Origin: Gammaproteobacteria bacterium
GTDB lineage: Bacteria > Pseudomonadota > Gammaproteobacteria > Pseudomonadales > Halieaceae
DNA length: 64,000 bases
Direction of reading: 5' to 3'
Assembly (NCBI GenBank): GCA_009937065.1
Contig: JAACDF010000009.1
Coordinates: forward strand, 1-64,000
The notes beneath the pieces are model-generated. The model saw only the letters and a program-made list of their open reading frames with translations, was not told the origin of the DNA and made no database searches. The position numbers and the translations under genes are program-made. Below, one piece after another: positions 9,206 through 25,861 of the stretch. The stretch's first letter is position 1. Each line of letters begins with the position of its first letter.

Positions 9206-10257
9206 GCAGGCGATAGCTCTATCACTGCATCTACCATTGCCGCAACACACTCAGGATCTATTCCGGGCGTTATGCCGTGACCAAGATTGAAAATATGTCC
9301 GGTTCCTGACCCATAGCTTTCTAGGATCTTTGCCACCTCATCGCGAATTCGGTCGGGCTGTGCATTTAGCATGGCTGGATCCATATTGCCCTGTAATGCA
9401 ACCTTGTCACCCACCTGTGCGCGAGCCACACCAATATCGGTTGTCCAGTCGAGACCTACTGCATCAGCGCCGCAGTCTGCGATTTGCTGCAACCACTGCC
9501 CACCGCCTTTGGTGAAGACAATGACAGGGACACGTCGACCGTCAGCTTCTCGAGGTAGACGCTCTACCACCGCTTGCATATAGCGAAGTGAAAATTCTTG
9601 ATAATCACTGTGGCTTAGTGAGCCGCCCCAGGTGTCAAAAATTTGCAGCGCCTGCGCGCCCTGTTCAACTTGAGTTGTCAAATAAACCGCGACAGCATCC
9701 GCAAGCTTATCGAGCAGTTGATGCATCGCCGCAGGATTATTGAAAGCCAAGGACTTAGTTTTTGCGAAATCCTTGGAGGAACCGCCCTCGACCATATAAG
9801 TCGCCAAGGTCCAGGGGGAGCCGGAAAAACCAATCAGCGGAACTTTGCCGTTGAGCTCGCGCCTAATCAAGGACACTGCGTCCATCACATAGCGCAACTC
9901 ATCCCGTGCTCTGTTGGGCTCTAGAGCTGCGATCTCGGCCTCGGTAGACAAGGGTCGCTCAAACCGCGGACCTTCACCTTCCGTGAAATATAGCCCTAAA
10001 CCCATGGCATCCGGGATGGTCAAAATATCTGAAAATAAAATAGCGGCATCCATGTCGTAACGACGCAGCGGCTGCATTGTGACCTCACAAGCGAGTTCCG
10101 GCTGGGTACACAAACCCATGAAGCTTCCGGCTTGCGCACGCGTGGCCCGATATTCAGGTAGATATCGGCCTGCTTGGCGCATCATCCAAAGAGGAGTTCG
10201 GTCTACGGGCTCGCGTAACAACGCCCGCAAAAATCTATCATTCTGCAATGGTGCCAT
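9178..10257 (-). CDS. hemE: Uroporphyrinogen decarboxylase
   Basis: [54 protein letters not shown]. Confidence 0.97.
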   Translation of the reverse strand: MAPLQNDRFLRALLREPVDRTPLWMMRQAGRYLPEYRATRAQAGSFMGLCTQPELACEVTMQPLRRYDMDAAILFSDILTIPDAMGLGLYFTEGEGPRFERPLSTEAEIAALEPNRARDELRYVMDAVSLIRRELNGKVPLIGFSGSPWTLATYMVEGGSSKDFAKTKSLAFNNPAAMHQLLDKLADAVAVYLTTQVEQGAQALQIFDTWGGSLSHSDYQEFSLRYMQAVVERLPREADGRRVPVIVFTKGGGQWLQQIADCGADAVGLDWTTDIGVARAQVGDKVALQGNMDPAMLNAQPDRIRDEVAKILESYGSGTGHIFNLGHGITPGIDPECVAAMVDAVIELSPAYHSESGIS

Positions 10258-10318
10258 ATCGGCAGGATCCCCCGAGTGGTTGCCTCTGTGTGCAAACTCA
10301 CTCTGATCTTTTTTATAT

Positions 10319-16238
<5,920 letters not shown>

Positions 16239-16379
16239 GTCTGAGCTTGCTCGCTTGATAACACTGAGGCCTGACGCCTTGGACGCGCGAAGCCAAAAAG
16301 GCCGCACAGTTTACACTTCTGGGCCTTTATCTACAATTTGCGTAAACGCACACTGAGACCGCCCTATCTAAAGGAAGTT

Positions 16380-17483
16380 TTACAAGTTGCGCGCTATTTC
16401 GGATTCGTTGAGTCCGGAAGAAACAAAGGCCTGACCCAGTGACTCAAGCAATACGTAGCGGATTTGCCCGGCCTGCACTTTTTTGTCGCCCTGCATTGCA
16501 GACATGAATGCTTCCATCCCCATGCCATCCGGTGCCTTGGTAGGAAGCGAGAAGGCATGCAAAAAGTTGGTTAAGGTCATCACTGTGTCGTCCGATATAG
16601 CACCGCGGCCCGCAGAAATACGCGCGGCGATGGACATGCCAGCGGCCACCGCCTCGCCATGTAACCAGACACCGAAGCCCTGCTCCTTTTCAATAGCATG
16701 ACCAAAGGTGTGTCCGAAATTAAGTATAGCTCTGACACCACCCTCGCGCTCATCCCGTTTAACCACGTCGGCTTTGATGGCACAGCATCTTGCAATGACT
16801 TCCGCTACCAGAGCCTCATCGCGCCCGAGAAGTGCTTCAGTATGTTGAATCAAGTAATCGAAGAAGTTGGCATCTGCTATTAGACCGTACTTAATCACCT
16901 CGGCCATACCTGCAGCGTATTCGCGGTCCGGCAAGGTCTCCAGCGTCACCGTATCAATGATGACCCCGATAGGCTGATGGAAGGCTCCGATCAGATTTTT
17001 ACCCATCGGATGGTTAACACCAGTCTTTCCGCCAACAGAGGAATCAACCTGCGACAGCAGCGTCGTCGGAACTTGAATGAAGTCGGCACCACGGAGAAAC
17101 GAGGCAGCGGCAAATCCAGTCATATCACCAATAACGCCGCCACCAAGCGCAATGAATACGGCACTGCGCTCATGCTGATCCTCAAGGGCCGCGGTTAGGA
17201 TGCGCTCGTAGGACGCGAGCGTTTTGTGCTCCTCCCCATCGGGCAATTCAACAACAGTCACTTTGCGACCAGTTGTACCCGTATCGTGCAGTGCATCCAA
17301 AATAGACGATTGGAATAATGGCGCAACCGTCACATTGGTAACGAGGCAGACGCTCCGATTGCCAACGAGAGACCGCAGTACATTGCCTTGGGATAGTAAG
17401 CCCCTGCCAATGTGGATTGGATAACTTCTGTCAGGCGATTCTGTGGCCAGTCGCACCGTTACTTCTGGCGTTGTGTGGCTCAT
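16380..17483 (-). CDS. aroB: 3-dehydroquinate synthase
   Basis: ALGGGVIGDMTGFAAASFLRGADFIQVPTTLLSQVDSSVGGKTGVNHPMGKNLIGAFHQP. Confidence 0.97.
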   Translation of the reverse strand: MSHTTPEVTVRLATESPDRSYPIHIGRGLLSQGNVLRSLVGNRSVCLVTNVTVAPLFQSSILDALHDTGTTGRKVTVVELPDGEEHKTLASYERILTAALEDQHERSAVFIALGGGVIGDMTGFAAASFLRGADFIQVPTTLLSQVDSSVGGKTGVNHPMGKNLIGAFHQPIGVIIDTVTLETLPDREYAAGMAEVIKYGLIADANFFDYLIQHTEALLGRDEALVAEVIARCCAIKADVVKRDEREGGVRAILNFGHTFGHAIEKEQGFGVWLHGEAVAAGMSIAARISAGRGAISDDTVMTLTNFLHAFSLPTKAPDGMGMEAFMSAMQGDKKVQAGQIRYVLLESLGQAFVSSGLNESEIARNL

Positions 17484-18001
17484 GGTTCAACCTTATTGAA
17501 TGACTCGAGTTTTTCAGCGATCAACTCAGCAAGCTTTTTAGCAGAGCCACCCGTTGACGCTACGGTTATGTCAGCAACCTCGCGATAGAGCGGTTCACGC
17601 ACAGTCATTATCTCCTGAAGCACCTGCCTGACGTCCTTACCCACCAAAAGTGGTCGCTTAGTCTTGCCCGCCGTGCGACTAACCAGCGTCGATAAAGAAG
17701 CGGACAAATAAACAACAGTACTCGCGCTCGACATAAGGGCGCGATTCTCCGGACTGAGAACAACACCGCCCCCGGTCGCAATCACCACATTATCTCTAGA
17801 TGCAAAATCATTGACGACAGCGGACTCACGATCGCGAAAACCCGCCTCACCCTCCACATCGAAGATCCATGGAATATCTGCGCCCGCCCGCTCCTGTATC
17901 ACTTCGTCAAGATCGAAGAATGTCGCCTGCAACTGAGCGGCGAGGTGCTTACCTACGGTAGATTTACCAGCCCCGGGGGGGCCGACCAAAAAGATGCGCA
18001 T
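17480..18001 (-). CDS. aroK: Shikimate kinase
   Basis: IFLVGPPGAGKSTVGKHLAAQLQATFFDLDEVIQERAGADIPWIFDVEGEAGFRDRE; overlaps aroB start. Confidence 0.95.
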   Translation of the reverse strand: MRIFLVGPPGAGKSTVGKHLAAQLQATFFDLDEVIQERAGADIPWIFDVEGEAGFRDRESAVVNDFASRDNVVIATGGGVVLSPENRALMSSASTVVYLSASLSTLVSRTAGKTKRPLLVGKDVRQVLQEIMTVREPLYREVADITVASTGGSAKKLAELIAEKLESFNKVEP

Positions 18002-18030
18002 GCTGACCCTCGATCAAAAGCCACTCTAGC

Positions 18031-20172
18031 TTAATCGAGCAACACCTCGGAGAGAATGCGTGGCGTGATAAAGATCAAGGTCTCTACCTTTTTATTTGTA
18101 ATAACAGTGCTTCTAAACATTGGGCCGACGCCCGGCAAATCCCCTAAAACGGGGACTTTTTGTACTTGTATAGTTTCCTCATTCTTGAATACCCCACCCA
18201 ACACTACAGTCTCGCCATTACCAACCAACACCTGTGTCGTCAGTTCAGTCGTATTGATCGAGGGTACAACCCCACCGTTAGCGCTCGGCACCAGCTCACC
18301 CACGGAATCTTGATTGACGACCAGATCCAGCAGGATGCGATCGTCTGGAGTAATGTTAGGGGTGACATCCAATTTCAAAACCGCCTCTTTAAATTGTGTC
18401 GTCGTAGCACCTGAGGCAGCACCTTCCTGGTAAGGAATTTCAGTACCTGACTTTATCGTAGCCTGCTGCTTATCCCCGGTAATAACCTTTGGCTGAGACA
18501 CCACCTCGCCCTCGCCCGCGGCCTCTAACGCTGCGAGTTCAGCCGACAAGAATAAGTCATTAGAAGTGAAGCCCAGGGCAAAGCCGGAAGTGGCCGATGC
18601 AATACCCAAGTCTACAAATGGTGCTGTGGGCGGCGCAATGGCGGTACCGCCTAAAACAGCCTGATTAATTGCCGTTGTTGTCTCGATGTTTCTCGCGACG
18701 GAAAGCACCGAGTCGGCATCACTTTCAAAGTAACCGCCACCCCATTTGATTCCCAGCTGTTCGTCAACATCGGACGACGCAATCACAATTCTTGCTTCAA
18801 TCATGACCTGTCGAATCGGAACATCGACATTTTCGATGAGCGCCCGGATCTCGTCGAGCTTGGCGGCAGTGTCCGTAACGATAATCGAATTAGTACGGTC
18901 ATCAACAACGACGGAGCCTCGGCCAGATACCAGGGACCCCCCTTGCTCGGAACCTGCGTCAAACAGCGTCACAACATTAGCGGCCTTGGCATAACGAATT
19001 TGAATGAACTCTGACTTGAGCGGAGCTAGTTCTGCCAGCTGTTTATTTGCCTCGATTTCCTGTCTTTCGCGCTCGGCTATCTCAGATGCGGGAGCTACCA
19101 TGAGGACATTACCCACCTGTCGGCTATCAAGTCCCTTTGTCTTGAGCACCAGCTCCATCGCCTGATCCCATGGAACATTTTGTAAGCGCAGTGTGATATT
19201 GCCCTCAACCGTGTCTGATGCGACCAGGTTTAGGTCAGTGAAATCTGCAATGAGCTGCAGCACAGCGCGAACCTCAATATTTTGAAAATTGAGCGAGATA
19301 CGGTCACCCACATAACTGAACTCACTCAATCGCTGGTCGCGCTCTGTCTCAGAGAGAGGCTTGACGCTGACCACGTATTCTCCCCCTTGCTGGTATGCCA
19401 AGTAATCAAAGTAGCCATTGGCTTGAATCACAACACGAGCACCGCGGTCAGAGGGAGTGACTTCAATTTCAGAGACAGGCGTTGCGAAATCCGTCACGTC
19501 GTATCGCCGACTGAGCGACTCAGCAACCTCGGTGTCCATGAGCTCTAGACTAATGCGACTCCCTTCGCTAAACACGTTGACGTCAACGCTGCTGTCACTG
19601 AGAGACAAAATGAGCTGGCCCTCGCCATCGCTGCCGCGTCTAAATTCCAAATCATTGATGGCTGATGCGCCTGAGGGTGATGCGATGGCCGTTTTAACAA
19701 GGGCCGACTCCGACATGGCTGGCACAGCATAAGAGCTACTCGCGTCAGCACCGACATCGAGCACGAAACGACGCCCGTCAAACGCAGCATCAAATTCGCC
19801 CAGGCGAGCGAGGTTAACGATCATACGACTTCGATTACCTGCGGCGAGGACCACTACACTTGAAGCGTTACCGCTTGGGAGGGCGTAACGGCGCTGCGGT
19901 AATTGATTTTCAGTTTCAGGAAAATCGATAACAATCCGTGCTGGATCCTCTATGGTGTAACTCGAAAACTCGGAAGATGGTGTCGAATCGAACTCTAGCG
20001 CAATAGACAGCTGTCCATTGGGTTGGGCGTTAAAGCTAATATCGGTAATCGCCTGCTCTGCCGAGACAGTCGCCGAGACCATGCTAATCACCAGGGAAGC
20101 GACTGCTATGCATCCGTGACGTAGAAACTTTGTTATCACTGTTCCATTCAAAACATCATTTCCTTGCATCAT
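18031..20172 (-). CDS. pilQ: Type IV pilus secretin
   Basis: AMIN domains, secretin_N and C-terminal secretin motif (VLVGNGETVVLGGVFKNEETIQVQKVPVLGDLPGVGPMFRS). Confidence 0.96.
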   Translation of the reverse strand: MMQGNDVLNGTVITKFLRHGCIAVASLVISMVSATVSAEQAITDISFNAQPNGQLSIALEFDSTPSSEFSSYTIEDPARIVIDFPETENQLPQRRYALPSGNASSVVVLAAGNRSRMIVNLARLGEFDAAFDGRRFVLDVGADASSSYAVPAMSESALVKTAIASPSGASAINDLEFRRGSDGEGQLILSLSDSSVDVNVFSEGSRISLELMDTEVAESLSRRYDVTDFATPVSEIEVTPSDRGARVVIQANGYFDYLAYQQGGEYVVSVKPLSETERDQRLSEFSYVGDRISLNFQNIEVRAVLQLIADFTDLNLVASDTVEGNITLRLQNVPWDQAMELVLKTKGLDSRQVGNVLMVAPASEIAERERQEIEANKQLAELAPLKSEFIQIRYAKAANVVTLFDAGSEQGGSLVSGRGSVVVDDRTNSIIVTDTAAKLDEIRALIENVDVPIRQVMIEARIVIASSDVDEQLGIKWGGGYFESDADSVLSVARNIETTTAINQAVLGGTAIAPPTAPFVDLGIASATSGFALGFTSNDLFLSAELAALEAAGEGEVVSQPKVITGDKQQATIKSGTEIPYQEGAASGATTTQFKEAVLKLDVTPNITPDDRILLDLVVNQDSVGELVPSANGGVVPSINTTELTTQVLVGNGETVVLGGVFKNEETIQVQKVPVLGDLPGVGPMFRSTVITNKKVETLIFITPRILSEVLLD

Positions 20173-20717
20173 TGCGTACCCAACTCCAAGGTTCTCGGAC
20201 GCTCAACCCAGCCGTTCGAAGTTCCGTCAGTAACAATTTCCATTATCGCGACATAGCCTGCGCCAACATCAACGACACGCCCATGATCCGGGCCTACATA
20301 ATTCCCCTCGCGCACTCGGTGAATACCACCACTGGGATCACGAAGTAAGGCCCACTCAATACCCTGGCGCTTAAGTCGTCCTACCAGCGATAAACTGCCG
20401 ACATCAAATTGCTCAAGGAACTCCCGAGCCCGCGTTCTATCAGGCGCAACCGAAGATCGAAGCCGCAGTGTCGTAAGCTCAACAACCTCTATAGGGCGAT
20501 CGAAGGGTGATCGCATCCCGGCCGCCGAGTAGGCAAACGCTTCGTAAGCGGTGAACGTTGGAATCGGCTCAATCAGTCCGCCTGGTCGCTCCGTTTTATC
20601 GTCAACGAATTGCTTCAGATCTGACATTTCTGAGACGCCACACGCGGAGAGAACACCTCCGAGTGCAAAGGCCGTGATTCGACTGATCAATGTCCTATCA
20701 CTCTTCATTCGACTCAT
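20169..20717 (-). CDS. pilP: Type IV pilus assembly lipoprotein
   Basis: Lipobox GGVLSACGVSEMSDLKQFVDD; PilP-like YAAGMRSPFDRP...FDVGSLSLVGRL; position pilMNOPQ. Start adjusted to 20717 (20708 also possible). Confidence 0.9.
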   Translation of the reverse strand: MSRMKSDRTLISRITAFALGGVLSACGVSEMSDLKQFVDDKTERPGGLIEPIPTFTAYEAFAYSAAGMRSPFDRPIEVVELTTLRLRSSVAPDRTRAREFLEQFDVGSLSLVGRLKRQGIEWALLRDPSGGIHRVREGNYVGPDHGRVVDVGAGYVAIMEIVTDGTSNGWVERPRTLELGTQ

Positions 20718-21318
20718 CCCGGTAACGATACGTTTTGGCCGTAATGTCCATACGCAAATTCGTACTGTCATCGCCTGACATCACAATTTCAAAGTCGTGC
20801 AGGGTCACAATCCTAGGGAGGCCGGCCATTCCAGACACAAATGCTCCCAGATCATGATAAGAACCATTAGCAGCAATGGCGATGGGCAGTTCGACGTAGA
20901 ACTCTTCCAACACCTCATCCAAAAGATCGATTGCCTCGATGCTAAGGCCGTTGAGCTCCCCTTTAGAAGAAATATCCTCAAGCAATCCCGGCACTTCCGT
21001 ATCTGAGGGGAGTTGGCTAACCAGAGCACCAAAGCTTTCTCGCATCTCCTCCAGCTGAGCTTTATAGGCCTCTAGGTTTTCGGCCTCAAATGACTTGCGC
21101 TCGAACTGCCGGCGCAAATCCAGCTCACGCGACTCTGCGGCCTGCAATCGATCAGATAGTGCCGATAAGTGGTAGTAGTATCCGCCTGCTAAAAGCGCCA
21201 CAAAAAGCGTAACAATGACCATGGCTTTTGCAGCCATCGGCCACGATCCAACGTTATCAAAATCGAGATCGGCGAGATCGAGATCACTCAGCTCTTTAAG
21301 GCCGTCCAACCAACTCAT
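20698..21318 (-). CDS. pilO: Type IV pilus inner membrane assembly protein
   Basis: N-terminal TM, coiled coil, ferredoxin-like region; position in pilMNOPQ. Confidence 0.93.
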   Translation of the reverse strand: MSWLDGLKELSDLDLADLDFDNVGSWPMAAKAMVIVTLFVALLAGGYYYHLSALSDRLQAAESRELDLRRQFERKSFEAENLEAYKAQLEEMRESFGALVSQLPSDTEVPGLLEDISSKGELNGLSIEAIDLLDEVLEEFYVELPIAIAANGSYHDLGAFVSGMAGLPRIVTLHDFEIVMSGDDSTNLRMDITAKTYRYRDESNEE

Positions 21319-21881
21319 GGCAGTACGTCCTCAGCACTTTTGGGCAATTGAATTTGCACAGATAGGCTGAAACGCATAGCAGATTCGCCTAAATCCTCTG
21401 CAGCGCTAACGCCATCTAGCGTGGGCTCCGCCAGCCAATCAGATGAATCCAGCCGGCGCATCAGACTCGAGACCCGGTTATTGGACTCCGCTACACCCTC
21501 GATAGATACCGTACTATTTGACGTGGTCAGGGTCTTATAATAAACACCATCTGGAACCGTTCTAACCAATTCATCAAGGACTCGCACGATGATGGGTCGA
21601 TTGCCTTGTAGCTCCTGAATTACGCGCATCCGCTCAAGTAACAACTGCCGCTGCGATCGCAGATCTCGTATCTCAGCGACGCGGGCATCGACCAAGGCAA
21701 TATTATCCGTAAGATAGCGATTTCGTGCGTTTTGCGTGTCAACTTGCATATCGATTACACGATCAGCAACAACGAGAATAAGAACAGCAAGCGCTGCGGA
21801 CAATCCTAGTGAAGAGTAGAAGGTGCGTTGCCTCTCGGCTCTGAGCTCCTCTCGCCATGGCAGTAGATTGATATTTGCCAT
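21315..21881 (-). CDS. pilN: Type IV pilus inner membrane assembly protein
   Basis: MANINLLPWREELRAERQRTF is the PilN N-terminal signature. Confidence 0.95.
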   Translation of the reverse strand: MANINLLPWREELRAERQRTFYSSLGLSAALAVLILVVADRVIDMQVDTQNARNRYLTDNIALVDARVAEIRDLRSQRQLLLERMRVIQELQGNRPIIVRVLDELVRTVPDGVYYKTLTTSNSTVSIEGVAESNNRVSSLMRRLDSSDWLAEPTLDGVSAAEDLGESAMRFSLSVQIQLPKSAEDVLP

Positions 21882-22981
21882 CAGTCCATTGCCCTCAACG
21901 CCAAGCCTGCCGCCACCATCATCGCAGGCGCATCACCACTCAAGGCCACCGCATTTACTCTCGGAGATATCGACATATTGGCAAACGGGTTGCCTATGGT
22001 AGTGGGCGTTGCAAGGCGATTTTCCACGAGCGAAACCAGCCCGTCGGTAGCCGCTACGCCGCCCGCAAGGAAAATATGATCAACCGAATTAAAACTGCTC
22101 GACGAATAGAAGAACTGAAGGGACCGTCCAACCTGTTGAACTACCGCTTCCTTGAAGGGTGTCAGCACTTCCTCCTCATAACCATCGGGAAGACCACCTT
22201 GCTTTTTAGCCAATCCAGCTTCGCGTAATGGCAGCCCGTAACGTCTCATGATCTCGTCGGTAAGCTGCTTTCCGCCAAAGGTCTGCTCGCGAGTGTAGGT
22301 ATTTGCCCCCTGATTCAGCACTGACAATGTGGTCATAGTCGCGCCAATATCCACTACCGCCACAGTCGCCGCAGGGTCGACACCGGCAATAGGGCGAATC
22401 AACTCGTAGGCTCGCTCCATGGAATAAGCTTCGACATCAATCACCTTAGGAGTGAGCCCAGCGAGCTCTAGGGCCTCGACACGTGAATCGATCGTTTCCC
22501 TGCGACATGCAGCCAGCAAGACATCCACCTGATCATCGCGACCCGGGGTTGGGCCCTGAATCTCAAAGTCGAGCGCGACTTCCTCGAGTGGATAGGGAAT
22601 ATACTGATCCGCCTCAAGCGCAATCTGCGTCTCCAATTCCTCATCCGTAAGGCCAGCCGGCATGGCTATGACTTTGTTAATAACCGAGGAGCCAGATACC
22701 GCTGCCACAACTTCTGTGGCGCGCGATCGGCTCTGGTGCATTACGCTTTGAATAGCTGTGGCGACCTCGCCCACATTATTAATGTTCTTTTCAAAGACAG
22801 CGCCCTGAGGCAGCGAAGCTACAGAATAAGCTTCAACACGATACCCCCCATTGGACTCAGACAATTCCAACAGCTTGACCGTCGTAGAGCTGATATCAAT
22901 TCCTACTCTAGACCCTTGTCGATTTTTTCTTGACGCACCAAACACAGACCTACACTTCTCCGTGTGCTCCCATAAGAGCAA
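21881..22981 (-). CDS. pilM: Type IV pilus actin-like ATPase
   Basis: VGIDISSTTVKLLELSESNGGYRVEAYSVASLP...VVDIGATMTTLSVL; actual start may be slightly downstream. Confidence 0.94.
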   Translation of the reverse strand: MLLWEHTEKCRSVFGASRKNRQGSRVGIDISSTTVKLLELSESNGGYRVEAYSVASLPQGAVFEKNINNVGEVATAIQSVMHQSRSRATEVVAAVSGSSVINKVIAMPAGLTDEELETQIALEADQYIPYPLEEVALDFEIQGPTPGRDDQVDVLLAACRRETIDSRVEALELAGLTPKVIDVEAYSMERAYELIRPIAGVDPAATVAVVDIGATMTTLSVLNQGANTYTREQTFGGKQLTDEIMRRYGLPLREAGLAKKQGGLPDGYEEEVLTPFKEAVVQQVGRSLQFFYSSSSFNSVDHIFLAGGVAATDGLVSLVENRLATPTTIGNPFANMSISPRVNAVALSGDAPAMMVAAGLALRAMD

Positions 22982-23125
22982 CCATCATTCGTCAATAAAA
23001 TGACGGCGACCATCTGATTGCAACACAGGTTGAGATAAAGTGCGAATTGGGAGTTAAGATGTACGGGGGAAAGTGTGACGATTGCGTCGCATTTCCAACC
23101 AAAATTAAGGTCGGAGACCTAAGGC

Positions 23126-25534
23126 TTGTCGGTAATCAAACAAAGCGCAAAAGCCCTTTTGCTAATCACAGCTGCCGCTTTGTGGTGGCTGGCTGGTTTG
23201 TATTTGTACCTCAGTCCGAAGTTGCCTGAGGCTGAAGCACTTACCGACATCAAGTTACAAACACCACTTCGTATCATGAGTTCGGACGCGCAACTCATTG
23301 GTCAGTTTGGTGAGCAAAAAAGAATACCAGCACGCTATGAGGACCTGCCTCAGAGCTTTATCGATGCTCTTTTAGCCGCCGAAGACGACGGCTTTTTTGA
23401 ACACTCTGGCATCGATTTTCTCGGACTGGCGCGCGCCGTTTCGGAGTTAGTGGCTACCGGAAGCAAACAAAGCGGCGGATCGACAATCACCATGCAAGTG
23501 GCGAGAAACTTTTTCTTAACACTTGATCAAACCTTCATCCGAAAGTTCACAGAAATCCTCCTTGCACTTGAAATAGAGCAGCGCCTGACCAAAGAAGACA
23601 TTCTGGAGCTTTACGTCAATCGAGTATTTTTAGGGCATCGGAGCTACGGTTTCGAAACGGCGGCGCAAACCTACTACGGGCGATCACTCAGCGAGCTATC
23701 CATCGCAGAACACGCGATGTTGGCGGGAGTGCCTCAGGCGCCATCGCGCAACAACCCCTTGAGCAATCCCAAGCGCAGTGAAATCAGGCGCAATTGGATC
23801 TTAGGGCGCATGTTATCGCTCGATATGATTGATCGAGCGACCTATGACGAGGCGGTCGCAAGCACCGATACTGCATCCTTTAACGGTCTAAAGGTTGAGG
23901 TAGATGCTGACTATGTTGCAGAAATGGCACGTCAATTCGCCGTCGATAGGTTAGGCAGTAATGCCTACACCGACGGCTACGTCGTCTACACAACCGTCAA
24001 TGGCGATTTGCAACAAGCTGCTCGCGACGCTGTCATAGACGGGCTCGTCACCTACGATAATCGCCACGGTTGGCGGGGACCCGAGCAGCAATACCCACCC
24101 CTCGAGGACGAAACGCCAGAAGCATTGGACCAGCGCTGGCGAAGTGCTCTTCGCGCCATGCCTGTCATAGCTGATTTACGACCAGCCATTGTTACCGAAG
24201 CGCTTGAAGACGGTGTCCGTGTGTTATTGAGAAACGGAGACGAGGGCTTCCTCTCCTGGCGCGACGATCTCCGCCGCATTCGGCGCTATGTGGATGAAGA
24301 CAGACGAACCGGTAGCGCTCAAACTCCTGGCGACCTCCTATCCGTGGGTGATCTGATTCGAGTCAGTGAACAAGGCGATGACTTGCGCCTAGCTCAAGTA
24401 CCCCGCGTGCAGGGTGCGCTTGTGTCGCTGGACCCCACCGATGGCTCAATTAAGGCCCTCGTGGGTGGCATGGGCTTTGTGCTATCTAAATTCAATCGGG
24501 CGACACAGGCAAAACGCCAGCCAGGCTCCAACTTCAAGGCATTTCTCTATGCCGCCGCTCTCGAGAATGGTATTCACCCGGCGACATTGATTAATGATGC
24601 GCCTGTTGTCGTTGGGAACCTAACCGACGAGGACTTGTGGCGTCCGGAAAATGACAGCGGCCGCTTTTACGGTCCAACGCGCGTTCGAGAGGCGCTTACG
24701 TTCTCAAGAAATCTAGTATCGATTCGGGTTCTTCAGCAACTCGGTGTCCGTAAGCTCATCGAAATGGCTGCTCGGGTCGGGTTCGATGTCAATGACATGC
24801 AGCCCAACCTTACACTCGCGCTTGGCACCCATGCCTACACGCCACTTGAAGTCGCAGGCGGATACACAGCGATTGCCAACGGCGGTTTTAAAGTAGAGCC
24901 CTGGCTGATCGACAGAATTGAAGACGTAGACGGAAATATCATTTACCAGGCGGATCCACTTGTCGCCTGCCCGATGTGCGAGAAACAAGCACCTGAAGAT
25001 GAGTTCCTTGAAGCATCTCGAATCGAAGATCTGTTGGAGGATGCCGAGCCCGAGTTTCGCGAAGCACCCCGAATTATTGACGAGCGTGTCACCTACGTCC
25101 TGACCTCAATGCTGGAAGATGTGATACAGCGCGGAACCGGGAGACGCGCACGCGTACTGGAGCGCAATGACCTCGCTGGTAAAACGGGAACTACAAACGG
25201 TCCAAGGGACGCCTGGTTTTCGGGTTATAACAAGGATTTAGTTACCACCACCTGGGTGGGATTTGACGATTACAGCCTGATGGGACGTCGAGAGTTTGGT
25301 GGCACCGCCGCACTGCCTATTTGGATCAACTTTATGCGGGTTGCCTTACCGCCAGAAAACGCTGCAGCGGAGATGCCGCCCGGGGTTGTCAGACTACGAA
25401 TAGATACAGAGTCAGGACAGCGAACAGATAGTCAGTCGTCATCGATATGGGAAGTGTTTCTTCAGGAGTTTACGCCTTCAAATCAACGTGGGCGGAATAA
25501 CTCTGATTCCGAAGACTTGGACGGACTGTTCTGA
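23126..25534 (+). CDS. mrcA: Penicillin-binding protein 1A (bifunctional transglycosylase/transpeptidase)
   Basis: GT51 motifs (LLAAEDDGFFEHSGIDFLGLARA, GGSTITMQVARNFFL) and transpeptidase motifs (KTGTTNGPRDAWFSGY); TTG start; divergent from pilM. Confidence 0.95.
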   Translation: MSVIKQSAKALLLITAAALWWLAGLYLYLSPKLPEAEALTDIKLQTPLRIMSSDAQLIGQFGEQKRIPARYEDLPQSFIDALLAAEDDGFFEHSGIDFLGLARAVSELVATGSKQSGGSTITMQVARNFFLTLDQTFIRKFTEILLALEIEQRLTKEDILELYVNRVFLGHRSYGFETAAQTYYGRSLSELSIAEHAMLAGVPQAPSRNNPLSNPKRSEIRRNWILGRMLSLDMIDRATYDEAVASTDTASFNGLKVEVDADYVAEMARQFAVDRLGSNAYTDGYVVYTTVNGDLQQAARDAVIDGLVTYDNRHGWRGPEQQYPPLEDETPEALDQRWRSALRAMPVIADLRPAIVTEALEDGVRVLLRNGDEGFLSWRDDLRRIRRYVDEDRRTGSAQTPGDLLSVGDLIRVSEQGDDLRLAQVPRVQGALVSLDPTDGSIKALVGGMGFVLSKFNRATQAKRQPGSNFKAFLYAAALENGIHPATLINDAPVVVGNLTDEDLWRPENDSGRFYGPTRVREALTFSRNLVSIRVLQQLGVRKLIEMAARVGFDVNDMQPNLTLALGTHAYTPLEVAGGYTAIANGGFKVEPWLIDRIEDVDGNIIYQADPLVACPMCEKQAPEDEFLEASRIEDLLEDAEPEFREAPRIIDERVTYVLTSMLEDVIQRGTGRRARVLERNDLAGKTGTTNGPRDAWFSGYNKDLVTTTWVGFDDYSLMGRREFGGTAALPIWINFMRVALPPENAAAEMPPGVVRLRIDTESGQRTDSQSSSIWEVFLQEFTPSNQRGRNNSDSEDLDGLF

Positions 25535-25551
25535 TGTGTCGCTATTTTCAG

Positions 25552-25582
25552 ACAAAAAAAACGCCAGCTTAAGCCGGCGTCT
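25552..25582 (-). terminator. Rho-independent terminator downstream of rpmE
   Basis: Minus strand reads ACGCCGGC-TTAA-GCTGGCGT followed by an uninterrupted T run (GU-tolerant 8-bp stem). Confidence 0.85.
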
Positions 25583-25600
25583 TCGAAACAAATCGAGTAG

Positions 25601-25816
25601 TTACTTCTTTAGGCCGCGACCAGCGAAGCGCTTATTGAAACGATCGACTCGACCACCAGAATCAACAATTTTCTGTTTGCCAGTGAAAAATGGATGACAC
25701 CGACTGCAGACGTCAATAGTGATATCCTGCCCAAGCGTTGAACGCGTCTTGATTTCGTTGCCACAGCTACAACGAGCAGTGATCTCTTCGTAACGCGGAT
25801 GAATATCTGCCTTCAT
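25601..25816 (-). CDS. rpmE: 50S ribosomal protein L31 (zinc-binding, Cys-containing form)
   Basis: [64 protein letters not shown]; four Cys. Confidence 0.97.
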   Translation of the reverse strand: MKADIHPRYEEITARCSCGNEIKTRSTLGQDITIDVCSRCHPFFTGKQKIVDSGGRVDRFNKRFAGRGLKK

Positions 25817-25861
25817 GTTGCCCTCGAGCACCTTGCGGGTGTCTAGTAAAAAAGAGCGCGG

